NCBI GenBank assembly: GCA_963682055.1
Contig: OY821747.1
Location: 16,790,258-16,854,257 of the forward strand
DNA: 64,000 nt
DNA from: Primula veris
Taxonomy: Eukaryota; Streptophyta; Magnoliopsida; Ericales; Primulaceae
Direction: 5' to 3'
Shown: positions 1 through 12,858 of the stretch, one piece after another
Layout of the letters: each line of letters opens with the position of its first letter
How positions within the stretch are numbered: position 1 is the first letter of the stretch
Position numbers and translations under genes: made by a program
Notes under the pieces: model-generated
Seen by the model: the letters and a program-made list of their open reading frames with translations, nothing else
What the model was told of the DNA's origin: nothing
Database searches by the model: none

Positions 1-470
1 TAGTTTTCTAGTACAAAGCCTGTCCACAGGGAACAGAATGGGTGATGCCATGATTGCAGTGTTCGACCGGGTTTAGAGATCAGCATGAAGCCTATCTACA
101 TTATTGCAGGTTTTGAAGCGTAGTGGATTGTAATGATCCTAAGGGTAGGAAGAAATTTGGCCAAAGTTGACAATATTGGTGGTAGGAAACAGATGGTAGT
201 GGTTCGGTCAGAGGGCTAGGTCGTTATAATTGGTATCAAAGACGACACCACAATCCAATGCATGTGACACGCAGCCTGCCAAAAGGGAGACTCCAGAATT
301 GCAGTGTTCGAGCGAGGCTAATCTGCTAGTACAAAGCCCGTCCACGGAGGACAGAAGGGGTGATGACGGAATTGCAGTGTTCGTCTGAGACTAGAGATCA
401 ACATGAAGTCTGACTGGATAGTCGCAGGTTGCAGAGCGCTGTGAATTGTAATGATCCTAAGGGTAGTGTA
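1..470. repeat. Direct repeat, about 316-bp period, cut by window edge
   Basis: A block at about 12-157 (from AAAGCCTGTCCAC to AATGATCCTAAGGGTAG) recurs with moderate divergence at about 329-464 (AAAGCCCGTCCAC to AATGATCCTAAGGGTAG). The two copies share the phrase ATTGCAGTGTTCG, which also appears near 298. No convincing ORF. A TTGGTATCAAAG phrase at about 230-241 resembles a degraded tRNA-Met primer site, so this is probably non-coding retrotransposon DNA belonging with the copia remnant that follows. Confidence 0.5.
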
Positions 471-579
471 TTGTAAACTACATTATCCCACATCAGTAGT
501 GTTAGCTACCTTTGTGTTATATATAACTCTATAGGCACACTCGCTTAGTTAACCAGTTTTCTCGGGTGAGTAAGTTTAT

Positions 580-1440
580 GTTGAACAAGTATCTCGAGCA
601 TGACATGAAAGTTTAAGTAAATTTCTTGTTAGAAAGGCTTTCCAAGGGAACATCAGACACCATATGTTTTTCAAAGAAGAAAGGAGAGAATTTACTGCTA
701 CTACAAATATATGTCGATGATATTATATTTGGTGCTAATAACACTTTCATGTGTCAAAAAATTGCTAAGAGCAGGCAGAATTTGAGATGAGCATGATGGG
801 AGAACTTAACTACTTCTTAGGACTACAAATCAAACAAATAAGTGAATGAAACTTCATCTATCAAGACAAGTACACCACAAACCTCATAAAGAAATACAAT
901 CTGAGCAAATCTAAGATATCAAAAATGCCAATGAGTCATGGAACGACACTCAATGTGGACAAGGAAGGTAAGTATATCGATAAAAAGACATATCGAGGTA
1001 TGATTGGATCCCTACTTTGTTCAACAAAAAGTAGATCTGATATAATGTTTAGAGTATGTCTCTGTGATATTCAAATTTGATCCATAAGAATCTCATGTTA
1101 TTGTCGACAAATGGATTCTTAGATATCTGTTAGGAACAACCAAACTAGGATTATTCTACCCTCAAAATTCAAACCTAGAATTTGTAGGTTATTCTGATTC
1201 CAACTTTGCTATTAGTACAATCGACCGCAAGAGCACTCGTGGTGCATGTCATTTTCTTGAACAATCACTAATGTCTTGGGGAAGCAAGAAACAATCATAT
1301 GTTTCTTTATCAACTGCTGAAGTGGAATATATAGCCAACTGAGCTTGTTGTACATAGATATTGTGGATGCGACAACAACTGCTAGACTATGGTCGTAGCT
1401 CCGGTGACCTCGTCGGAGCTCTGACCAAACATTGATTAGG
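580..1440 (+). mobile_element. Degenerate Ty1/copia RT-RNaseH remnant
   Basis: Translation in shifting plus-strand frames gives hallmark copia pol segments. The RT active-site motif YVDDIIFG lies near 706-735. It is followed by a MSMMGELNYFLGLQIKQ-like segment (about 787-840) and the RNase H region with GYSDSNFA, KSTRGACHF and LSTAEVEYIA (about 1185-1335). Several stop codons and at least two frameshifts break the frame, and gag, protease and integrase are absent. Lineage wording resembles the SIRE/Oryco group, but that is an impression only. Clearly a fossil, unrelated by sequence state to the much younger copia element at 26.2 kb. Confidence 0.8.
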
Positions 1441-1800
1441 GAGAGAGAGAGTTGGATTGTAGTGTGATGGTTTCCAGATGAGCAGGGATATAGAGAGTTG
1501 GTAGAGAAAGACCAAAAATAGAAAGTAAAACTTAAATGGAATAAATAGCACTTTTTTGGCAAATATATACCAAAATAGCACTTTTTGGTATATTGAACCT
1601 TATTTGGATTTTTTTTGGAATTACCCCTAAAATATGTAATAAATACAATAAATTTAATTTATTTAAAATTCGGGGTCAGTATGTGACCACAAACTGTCAA
1701 GATGATATATACCTTATTTTGTTAAAAAGCATAGTTTATTTATGAAACGTGTTGAACTTCAATTTTTTTTCTTATTATGCATTAAGACTCGGTAACAATT

Positions 1801-2570
1801 TAATTATTTTCTTAATATGCTGGAGACCGTGAACCCTTCTTATCCTCTGATCGGACAGACACTGTAGCCTTCTTACTCTTCTTTATTTTTCCTATAAAAA
1901 GGGCCGTTTGTCCAAATATTCGATTCCCATAATATCTCTCTAATACTTTTAGAACACCCCCCCCCCCCCCCCCTCGAAAAGTCGATTTGTCGCACTAGTA
2001 AGTTTCTTAGTAATCTCTAAAAAGTATGGTTTCTTAGGTTTTTGTTCACACAGAACCATCAATAATGTTTATTAATTAAACTCGATCTTCCATTTAAATA
2101 TGTTTTTTTGTGCAACTTTACATGCGCTTACATTTACTCCTTTAATATTTATCTAGCTTGTTCTTGATATTAATGATCATTTATAAGTTTATATGTTCAC
2201 CGTACTGAGAATTTTCACAATTTTATATGTTCTGATAATTTTTGCAAAATAACTTTTTTGTTAACATACATGCCAGAAATTCGACAAATTATTCTTAAAG
2301 AAAGGCTTTCTTCCTTTTATCTAAAATTAATTATTATTATTTTGAAATAAGCGCTATATACCCAAAATTAATATAAAAATAAATATTGAAAAAGTTCACA
2401 AGAAAAAAAGCACATTGATAGCTTAGGTCTCTATTCTGCCATTTTTTTTTAAAATTTTTAGCAGAAAATAGTTTATTAAGACTTTATTAATTATTTTGTA
2501 AATGTGATAGAGATTTTTTTAGTAATTGATTGCCTAACTAATTGTAATAATAAAATTTTAGGCGTTAATA
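1801..2570 (+). promoter_or_regulatory. Core promoter and leader of the HD-ZIP IV gene
   Basis: A TATA box (TATAAAAA, 1893-1900) lies ahead of a short leader that contains a run of 17 C (1957-1973). A donor GTAAGT at 1998 and a pyrimidine/AT-rich acceptor ending TTTTAG at 2561 would define a 5'UTR intron of about 564 bp, leaving 9 nt of leader before the ATG at 2571. A leader intron is known for HD-ZIP IV genes of the ATML1/PDF2 type. I did not find a perfect L1 box (TAAATGYA) in the short upstream region. TATA and splice sites are visible; transcription start is inferred. Confidence 0.55.
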
Positions 2571-5500
2571 ATGTCTTCTGGGTTGAGGCTTCCGTGTGGT
2601 CAGGTTTATGGGAATGAAGTCGGCTTCCAATCCCCATCGACACATACAATCGAAAGGCATCAGGTAAAACATGCTTATAGCATTATATTTATCAAAAAAT
2701 TAATCTAATTGTGATGGTATACGGTCCCAAATCTCATGCCTATTTTCTTGAATATTTGTGAAGAATATTGTAATAAAATAGACATTTATTTTGGGACAAA
2801 AGCAGTACATGACATAGATTTTGAAATAATCATGCACAAATATCTACTAGACATGTTTTAGATCTCAAAAATCTTAAGATCAAAAAGCTTTAAAATAAAC
2901 GCGTCAATGCTCAAAACACACGTTTGAAATCTCAAAAATCTTAAGATTTAGTTCAATTTTTTTTTTAAGTTCAGTCTCAGAAATTTGCACAAACGCAAGA
3001 GTAACTCAGTGGACCGTTGTTTTATAGTCAAAATGTATACAACTACAATTATATGTCAAAAATTAAATTATAAGGTACACTATCGATGGTAATTTGTTAT
3101 ATCAAACAGAGTCCGTGACTAAACTTCGTAAATAAAAATTTCTTTTTGATGTTTTAGACTTTATTATATTCATGTATATAATATTTATTGAGCATATATA
3201 ATTATTTACGTTTTTAAGTAATTCTTACCCTTTAGTAAATCTAGAAAACTCTTTAGCGATGCTTTACCGTTTAATATATTGTTAATTTCCCAACTTGACT
3301 AGACTTGATTCATGCATTGTGTGCCTACCGTTCAACTATTTAACATCGGTAGCTTCAGTATTTCTAAATTCCTTGCATCATACATGATCCAGTAATTTAT
3401 TTTTATTTTACTACAGGGTTCGCCTAATGTGGCTGACAATCAGTTTATGACTCCTACAATGAGCCTGGGCGTTGTGGAAACCGATGGTACAAGGGTCAGA
3501 GATGGAGATAGCAACGGTGTTGTGTCTGGAGAAGAACCGGTTGAGAATGTAGGCGGAAGCACCAGTCGTGGTACTGGGAAGAAGAAACACCACCGCCATA
3601 GTGCCTACCAAACTCAAGCACTCGAAAAGTAAGTGCATCTCGAACTTTTTGTGCGTGAGTGTGTGGGTGGGTAGGTGGGGCAGGGGGCGGGGTTAGTTTC
3701 CGAATTACATACAATAACCACTCCTAATATTGTTTCATCTTAAGAATCATTCATGTCATTATCGTTTAATCGAGATCATTTTTTACGATCCATGTTTTCT
3801 TTGTTTTTTAGCTTACAATAGTAGTCTTGCATATGCTTCATAATTTATCATGGATGATACGTAAATATAACAATCCATATTTGGATTTGGTAGCTTGTCT
3901 TTGTCTATGTAAATTTGATATTACATGTGATATGGCTATACGAATTTGATATATTTTAATTTCAAATAGTTATATTAAAGTAAAACTTTTCTATGCGAAC
4001 ATACAATTAAATTTCAAGAGTCCTAAAAATTTCAACTCAAAACAATAAACGCTACATTGTTATACACCAAAACCTTTGTGCATACATACCGTATATACTA
4101 GGAAAAAACATTATTATATAGTGATTGTTTTTAAGTTGGGGTTATAAATAAAAAACACATATTTAAAATTTAAATGTATATACATAATCTAAGAATCACA
4201 TACATGGTTTATACAAAGAAACAAATGAATCATATCAAGAAGCTTCAAGAACGCTAGATAAGTTGAAAATAGTTTTGACTTTTAATAAGAATGTGTCAAC
4301 TCGACAAGTTATTGCCAACACGCAAGTTAAACACGTGGTAGAAAAACAAAAAATTAAGTCAACATAACAGACAAATTTGCATTGTATTTTACATGGTACT
4401 ATGTTCAATATAATAAGAATATAAGATATATGCTTTTGCAAACAAATGTTATTTATGATTATAAGGAGGCGAATTTCTTATTAATGGGACCTAAAACAAT
4501 TATGAATAAAATATAGTGTTTGTTTTTATTTATAACTGATTCGAGTGGAAAATATGAGTTTTTATGAAGTTATAAACGTTATTATTATATAGAGGATTCT
4601 TATATAGAGGTCTTACATGACAAAAATAAACCTTGATACATATATCTTACTTTCTGTATTTATATTCCACTTTTATAACTGTGGATATTTTATGTAACTT
4701 CTATTTAATTTTAATCTCCATTTAGTAATATTTTTTCTTAGTTTCAATATTATGATTACAGAGAGATGTCAATGCATACATAAGTATTAATTTATTTTTA
4801 TTTGGTGTAGTTTTTTCAAAACATGTCCACAACCGGATGACAAGGACAGGAAAACCCTAAGCAGTGAGTTGGGATTGAACCCTTTTCAAATCAAGTTTTG
4901 GTTCCAAAACAAGCGCACTCAACTGAAGGTTAAGTTATACACCTCACTCTTTGGTTCTCACTCTATCTAGTCTCTTGTAAAACTTTTTCCTTTATTAAAA
5001 TGCATCTACCGTAATCTAGTATATAGATTTCTACATCAACCAATAACTTAAAGAATATTAGACACCTTTCTTGACTCTTTTGGTTGTATCCCTACAAGTG
5101 TTATGAGTATAACTTTTTAAGTTAAAAATATATTACAAGGCAACAAACAGACTCTTTTATGTATTAAAATTATATTATTTTATCCAATAAAACTTATAAA
5201 ACATGCGAAAAAAATTTGGTATGAAGTTTGAAAAAATGGGAACGAGTCTAGAAAAAGCTGTATTAAGAATGAAAAAAAAACATGAAATCCAAAGAAAAAA
5301 AATGTATAAGGCATAGAAAATGGTATGAAGCCCGAAAAAAAGGCACGAATTATGAAAACATGGTATACAATCTACAAAAAGAATACATGAAAGTCGGTAA
5401 CAAAAGGGTCGTAAGTCGATAATAATAGAATGGACTTGAAAAATGCATATGAGCTTTAAAAAAAAAGCGGTATGAACTTAAAGACGCTTTTGGTGAAAAA

Positions 5501-8348
5501 TATTCTTTTAGTTGAAAAAGTATTTTACGTGAAAAAATTGAATTTTACGCTTTGGTTAAAAATCTTCTTTTAGTTAAAAATATATTGTACGATTTCGGGT
5601 TTTTTCATTTTTTTTGGTTTTTTTAATAGTAATTTTACTTATTTTGTGTAGTCTATTATGAATTTTTGTTACATTTTTTATTATTTTAATATATTTTTTG
5701 GTTTATATTGAGAGAAATTTGGTATTGATTTATTCTCTTGAGTATTTTTAAAGATTGATAGTCTTTGAAAAGAAATTGTTTCGCGTGTATTTTAAGATCA
5801 TATATGTTGTGAAGTAGTACTTTTTCGTTATTGAACCATTTTTTTACACCCCTCAGAAGCAAAATGAGAAGCATGAGAACTTACAATCTCGGCAAGAGAA
5901 TGATACCCTTCGTGCTGAAAATATGAGGCTTAGAGAGACACTCGGCAACTCCCCTTGTCGCGCTTGTGGTGGTCCATCTGCTGCTCTGTCTTTGGACGAG
6001 CATCATCTGCGAATGGAGAATGCCCGTTTGAAATCTGAGGTATGTTGCCTTTTAACCTTCTAATTATTTCAGTATGTCTGATTTAACATTGGTTTAACAT
6101 GCATTTTGATGTGTGTTATGTAGCAAAAGACTTCAAATTAATCCAAAACTTCTAGTGGTTGTTGGGGATAGCACCTTGCGGAATAAGATGAAATTACGAT
6201 TTTTTTTTGTGATGAAATGGTTAAATTATTTGTGTAGTAGAAATTACTATAGCAACAACTCAAAGTAATATTTTAGGTAACATATTTAGATTTTTGATGA
6301 TCTTTTTATCAAGCACACAACTTGCATAAAGCCTTACATATATATACTCCTATTATAGTAAGACATTTTCAGATATGATAATCAGATTCTACTATTTTTT
6401 CATGAATTCACATGATTCCCTGTGAGTGAAATTTAAATTAAAGTTCATGTTTAGCTCTTGATTCTATTTAATTATGAAAGTTTGAAAGTACCTTTAACAT
6501 CCAGTATGCTTATAAGTGGATAATCGAAGGCCAACTTCCACAAATTAATTTGTCAGGAATCTCAAAAAGGACTAATTGTTATGAAAATGAATGTGGTTTA
6601 ACACTATGGCCTTTTCCGCTCATGAAACAGTTCCCGATAACATCAAAAAGTATGTACCAATTAAATCTAAATTTCCGTTTCAGAATGGTACTTGGACCTA
6701 ACCGGTAATAATCCTTCAATAAAGATTACTTCTTTATGCGTATATATGAAAAGTATTGTCGAATTTGAGTTCCTTTTGATACCTTTAGTCTACACGAATT
6801 GCTTTATGTTACGTAAGGGAAACATGATAATTGATCTAACTTAAAAGATTTAGTTTGTGGCCATACTGAAAAACCAATGTTAACTAATCAAAACCATACA
6901 AAATTCATAGTTTGAAAACAATAGTAAAAAATTTTATGAAAAGAATACAATAGCAATTTTATGGTTTTAGTATTCTAATTTTTTGTTGTTTTTTCGATTA
7001 GTACCCTAAATTCTTATTTTTCTTATTTAATTAATATGTTGAATTTAAGTTCTTTTTTATTTTGAATTATTTAGTTCATTTTGGTAAACTTAATTCTCAA
7101 TTATTTTCTTATTTAGTACCATAAATTTTATTATGGTGCCACATGTCAAATAATTGGACAAAATAGTTATAAAAAAAAAAACGCATTCAAGGTACTTGAT
7201 AATAAAAATAAAAATAAGAATTGATGGTATTAATCGAGAAAACATCAACAATTCAGGGTAAAACCAACTAATACAATTCAACAGTAGTCAGGGACAGAGT
7301 CAGAATTTCGGTTGAGCGGGACACAATATAATAGATATATATATATATATATTTTAGATATGAAAAGCGTTTTGCAAATGATGTTCCCAATTGTCTAATA
7401 TTCTCCCCTTATTGGTTAAATTGAATGATGATAATAAAGAATCAATTGCATTTTAATAAATTCAGACCATGTACTTTATTTATATTTAGTACAACTAGAA
7501 AGATGTACTAGTGGTTTTAAATTTTAATATTTATGAACATTTTGTGAAACTGTACAATGTTAATAGATTATTTTTTTTTGTAAAAATGAAACACATAAAA
7601 AAAAGGTTCTTATCACAACATATAATAGTACCAATGTAATATTTTTACAAAAAGCCAAAATATGATAATTTCTCCAGTACAGATTCGAACCAACAACCAA
7701 CAACCAAACATCAAATCAAAGATTCTGGTTTTAACATTGAACTATTATGCTACATTAGACTTTGATTAATAAATACATATAAAATAATAGTTTTTTAAAT
7801 TCCAACGGGGGCTACAGCCCTCACTGGACGTATATTGGCTCCGCCCCTGACAATATATACTTGACTAATTTTATTTTTATTTACATAATATTCTTATCTT
7901 CCATTTTTTTTTTGAAGTTACAAAAAATTCAGATTGATCTGATGACCAATGAAAACAATAGTAAATTTTTTTATGAAAAGAATACAATAGCAATTTTATG
8001 GTTTTAGTATTCTAATTTTTTGTTGTTTCTCGATTAGTATCCTAAATTCTTATTTTATTTATTTAATTAATATGTTGAATTTAAGTTCTTTTTTATTTTG
8101 AATTATTTCGTTCATTTTGGTAAACTTAATTCTCAATTATTTTCTTATTTAGTACCATAAATTTTATTATGGTGCCACATGTCAAATAATTGGACAAAAT
8201 AGTTAAAAAAAAAATGCATTCTGATAAAAATAAGAATTGATGGTACTAATCGAGAAAACATCAACAATTCAGAGTAAAACCCACTAATACATTTCAACAG
8301 TAGTCAGGGTCGGAGTCAGAATTTCGGTTCAGCGGGGCACAATATAAT

Positions 8349-8397
<49 letters not shown>

Positions 8398-11300
8398 TAG
8401 ATATGAAAAGCGTTTTGCAAATGATGTTCTCAATTGTCTAATATTCTCACCTTATTGGTTAAATTGAATGATGATAATAAAGAATAAATTGCATTTTAAT
8501 AAATTCAGAACATGTAGTTTATTTATATTTAGTACAACTAGAAAGATGTACTATTGGTTTTAATTTTCAATATTTATGATAATTTCTCCAGTACAGATTC
8601 GAACCAACAACCAAATATCAAATCAAAGATTTTGGTTTTAAAATTGAACTATTATACTATATTAGACTTTGATTAATAAATACATATAAAATAATAGTTT
8701 TTAAAATTTCAACGGGGGCTACAGCACTCACTGGACGTACATTGGCTCCGCCCCTGACAATAGTACTTGACTAATTTTATTTTTATTTACATAATATTCT
8801 TATCTTCCATTTTTTTTTTTAAGTTGCAAAAAATTCAGATTAATCTGATGACCAATGCATCCGCAAGACGCATTGGCAACCCTATGTCGTGGATCCCACA
8901 AACTAGTATGTATGAAAATGGAGTTATCAGGAGAGAGCTCTGCGTATCGACCCATCATCCTAGGCAAGTTATAGGGCCCACATTGGACTTAGAGAAACAA
9001 GTTGTTGCTAACATGGCGTATACAGCAATGGATGAGTTGGTCCAAATGGCCCAAACACTCGAACCTTTGTGGATCCCCGTGGCTATAGACGGGTACACTA
9101 CCTACTTACTCAATCAAGAAGAGTATTCTCGATCTTTGTTTAGAACTTGGCCAAGGAGACCAGGATTCAGATCGGAAGCCACTCGTGATTCTGCTACCAT
9201 TAAGACAAGCCATAATAACATTATCAATGTTCTCATGAATGTTGTAAGTATCTACTTTCATTTGTGTAAAATAAGTAAATGGTAAATATTATCTAAATCA
9301 TTTTTACAGGAGATTAACTAGCAGCATAGAAAGTTAAGCTTTTTCGTATAAAAAGGGTATGCTTTTCAGTAAAGCTTTTTTGAGCTTAAAATTAAGCTGT
9401 TCGAAATTTGAAGAGAGTTCTCTGAAAACAGGATAAACTTGCAACTCATTTAAGGGCTTTTAGGAAATAGAGGAAAGATAATGTAAAACAAAGGAAAACA
9501 TGTAAAAGTTAGATTGATTTACGATATTTTATAATGTAGCCAATGAATTCTATGAGAAAGGACCTTTAGTATTAAGACAACTTTATTCAAGATTATTAAT
9601 CATATCCCGTTTTTCTTTATGAATATTAGAATCAATGGGCGACCCTCTTTTGTGCAATCGTGGCAAAAGCTATACCACTTGAGCAGTTGGCGACAGGGCA
9701 TAATGGAACCTACGATGGAGCCTTACAGCTGGTAATTAAGATAGAAGTCCATGATGTTCTTATATAAAATTCAAATGATTTTCCTGACTTGTTTTTCTTC
9801 CTAGGACTTACTTTTTTGTTTTCTCAAGTTACATGCAGAGTATCAGATGATATCACCTCTTGTCCAAACTCGGGAGACAAATTTGGTAAGGTATTGCAAG
9901 CAACAAGGTGAAGGAATTTGGTTTGTGGTCGATGTTTCCTTGGAAGGGATGGAAGATGATTCTTTAATGATATTCCGAAAACGAGCCTCTGGATGTGTAA
10001 TTCAGCAATTGCCTAATGGATACTCCAAGGTAAAAGAAAACAAGCTTGAGTAATTGTAACAAAATGTTATATTCATTTGGTACAAGTTTAGAACTAGAGT
10101 CTGATTCATCCTAGTTTTGATTAGATTACGTGGATCGAGAATACTGAAGTGGAAGATAAGGGAAACGACGGTATATTCAGATCGGTAATTTCCTCAGGAG
10201 TCGCATTTGGGGCGAAATATTGGCTTTCTATTCTTAATGGGCAATTTGAACGCTTTTCTTGTTGCGGTGCCACAAATCTTCAAGTTAATGAAGCAAACAA
10301 TATCGGTAAATTCCATATGAGTTTAGTTGTTTAAATCTTGCATCACGATAACTGGTAACTCTAAGCTAAGGTGGTCAAAAATCTCAAATCCCAGACAATT
10401 ATAGTAATGACTTGATACAAATCGAATTATAGAAAATTACCATCAAGTGACTAAAGAAAGACTTGATTTTCATTTTGCCTCAAGGAAAATCTTGTTTCCC
10501 ATTTTATGTTCCTTGTGATATTCATAAATTTGATAACTTGATTTTACATTGATATAATGTTCAATGAATTGATTTCATTTTTATCGGCATAAACTAATTT
10601 CCCGTTGAGATATTGTTTAATAAACTGGGTTTGCTTTTAATGCTCATAAACATCAACAATTAAATAATGGTGAGGCATATCGAACAGGATTTAAGTGTAA
10701 AGTTTGTCCCTTAATGGAAACTTTCCCAAGCATACGCATAAAAATGAAAATATGGTTGATATACTACTATTTTTGAATACAGAAGGAAGGAAAAGCTTAT
10801 TGAAGCTGGCTGAGCGGATGGTTACAGGGTTCTTTAGCAAGGTAGGAGCCTCTAGTGCTAACAATTGGACAACAGTCTCCCATATTGGACGTGATGAAGT
10901 AAAGGTGATGACCCACAACAGCGTCAACGAAGAAGGACGCCATAATGGCATCGTCATCAGCGTCGCAACCTCTGTCTTCCTTCCTACTGCACCAAGGAGA
11001 GTATTTGAGTATTTATTTGATGAGAACAACCGAGCTGAGGTATTTTTTTGTCATTTCTGCATCTTCTTTTAGACCAACTATATGACAAGCTAGGCTCCTA
11101 TGTTTTACAGTCACGTTGGTACTTATACGAGTTAGACTAAGCTTTTCTCACTACCTATAAGTATGTACACTAAGGTCTCCTTTGATTGAGGGAGCATTAG
11201 TCCCGAACTAACAATCCAGGTAGATGTTGAGTAGATTCTGAATATATGGTCAAGGTAATAGTCGCGAGACTAATAATATTACACCTTTAACGATCATTTA

Positions 11301-12858
11301 ATGTTCGACATACGTTTATAGTCACGGCTCACGTCCTTCACTAACCAAACAAACACGGGGTTGTGGACCCCATATATGTTGTGTCAGTCCCATGACGAAG
11401 TACCTTAATCAAACACAGAACTGAATTATTATTTATGCAAGTATTGAGAAAGTAGTAGTTTTTAAATTTTAATTGACATCTTAGGGTATTGTGCTTATGT
11501 TTCCCTATCTACGGGTTTCTTTCAATGAATAATTCGATATTTTTTAAATGAGAATACCCGTATTTATTTATTATTATCTAGATAATCGTGCATAGTGTGA
11601 TTAACCTTTTTGAATGTATACCGGTTTGGAAAATTACAGTGGGACATCGTTATCAATGGTGCAAATATGTATCAAATGGCAAACATCACTACTGGAGAGC
11701 TAGAAGGAAACGCCATTAAATTGAGCCGCATGAACGTAAGTCGGATAATCTTTACTTGCATACTAACACTATCATGTTTAGCGGTAACATAATTTCTAAC
11801 TTTATTAAGAAACAATATTTGTTAAAAATATGTATATATCAATGTGGAATTATTGAGAATCAAATGATAAAAACAAACAGGAAAAATAGTCGGTATGATT
11901 TAGCATTATTGCGCATCCATACCATGAACAAAAAGTTATTTTAACCTAGGATTTTCTTTAAAAAATAGTCCAAGAATATGTACTAAATATATAGTTCTCC
12001 CCATAAACTAACCACTTTTTTTGTCATATCAACTAATATAGGGTATGTCACAGAACCCGAACAATATGCTGATCCTGCAAGAGAGTTTTGCTTACCCAAC
12101 AGGGTTCTTCATCGTATATTCACCCATTGATCTCCATGCTACTACCAGGGTGTTAGAGGGTGGAGACACAACCGGAGTTCCTTTGCTACCGTCAGGATTT
12201 GCTATATTTCCAGACTGTTCTAGTGGGTCGTTGCTCACGCTTTCATTACAGGTCCTGGTCGACTCAACCGTTGATTCCATGCAATCGCTTTCTGATGTAA
12301 CGACAGTGAACAACCTAATATCTCGCACTCTCGATAGGGTCAGGGCATTTTTTGGGATGCCATCTAGTAGTGGTAAGTTTAGATTTTCTTGAAAAAGTTA
12401 GCGAGAAATACATCAGACATGATTAGTATTAAAAACCTTTGACACAAAAGACCTCGTTAAAATATACACGTTTTATCTAAGGCTAAGAGACTATATGAGC
12501 TACCGTTTTCCCAAACTCATGCTTACCCTTGATTTAAGGGTTGTCAAGGGCCGGTTTTCTAAAAAAATGGAAAATATCTTTAAGATTTACGACACTTTAT
12601 AGTAGTTTGTCCTATGTGTTGCAGAGATTTTCGCTACAAAAATTGTGTAAAATTTTTGTTACCAGCAAAATGGCAGTCATCATTTTCTACTGCTAACACT
12701 CATGAGACGATTAAAATGAACTAATGTTCTTTACTTCATTTAGATACAGAGATTCTATGTCTCTTTCAGTATTAACTTTTAGCCCAATGGTCTTTGAGTC
12801 GTTAATGTATTATGTTATGTTGATTTTAACAGAGCAAGGAACAAGTGAGAGGGCCTAA
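2571..12858 (+). CDS. HD-ZIP class IV homeodomain-START transcription factor
   Basis: Nuclear transcription factor of the epidermis-associated HD-ZIP IV family (ATML1/PDF2/HDG/ROC type). Twelve coding exons with GT-AG borders are inferred: 2571-2663, 3417-3628, 4811-4928, 5857-6039, 8839-9243, 9630-9731, 9829-10029, 10125-10305, 10783-11039, 11640-11735, 12042-12372, 12833-12858. They join to 2205 nt, 734 residues plus TAA, close to the family's usual 710-760. Domains: homeodomain about 86-141 with [12 protein letters not shown] at its end; zipper-loop-zipper about 142-202 with a CRACGG (CxxC) loop; START about 255-480; START-adjacent domain to near 725 with LLPSGFAI and TVNNLISRT. Residue 102 (AAT) is completed across an intron. 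START and C-terminal regions diverge from ATML1/PDF2, so the exact ortholog is uncertain. Intron 4 (6040-8838) is swollen by a tandem duplication and a MITE-like element. Confidence 0.93.
7287..7851. mobile_element. MITE-like TIR element, copy 1
   Basis: About 565 bp with imperfect terminal inverted repeats: GTCAGGGACAGAGTCA at the left and, reverse-complemented, GTCAGGGGCGGAGCCA at the right. No ORF. The interior holds an (AT)n tract and a GATTCGAACC phrase. No convincing target duplication was found, so the superfamily is unassigned. It lies inside copy 1 of the intron-4 duplication and was therefore duplicated with it. Confidence 0.55.
8303..8758. mobile_element. MITE-like TIR element, copy 2 (internally deleted)
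   Basis: Second copy of the same element inside the tandem duplication. Left end GTCAGGGTCGGAGTCA, right end inverted GTCAGGGGCGGAGCCA. It lacks the roughly 130 bp found at about 7530-7662 of copy 1, and its AT tract is longer. Confidence 0.55.

Larger units (their letters stand above)
6914..8856 (+). repeat. Tandem duplication in HD-ZIP IV intron 4, including a 3' splice site
   Basis: Copy 1 is 6914-7950 and copy 2 is 7951-8856. Both begin GAAAACAATAGTAAA and end CTGATGACCAAT. Copy 2 is shorter because it lacks about 130 bp present at about 7530-7662 of copy 1, while its (AT)n tract (about 8350-8392) is longer. Each copy ends with the acceptor AAAAATTCAG and the first 18 nt of exon 5, with 17 of 18 identical. 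The downstream acceptor (8838/8839) continues into the real START-domain exon; the upstream one (7932/7933) is a decoy. Confidence 0.9.

Noticed and set aside
3411..3714. Minus-strand ORFs over HD-ZIP IV exon 2
   Set aside because: Shadows of the true plus-strand exon, which has proper splice borders and homeodomain coding.
7680..7692. GATTCGAACC, a tRNA B-box-like word, suggesting a tRNA or SINE
   Set aside because: No A box at the right spacing and no cloverleaf; it lies inside a TIR element.
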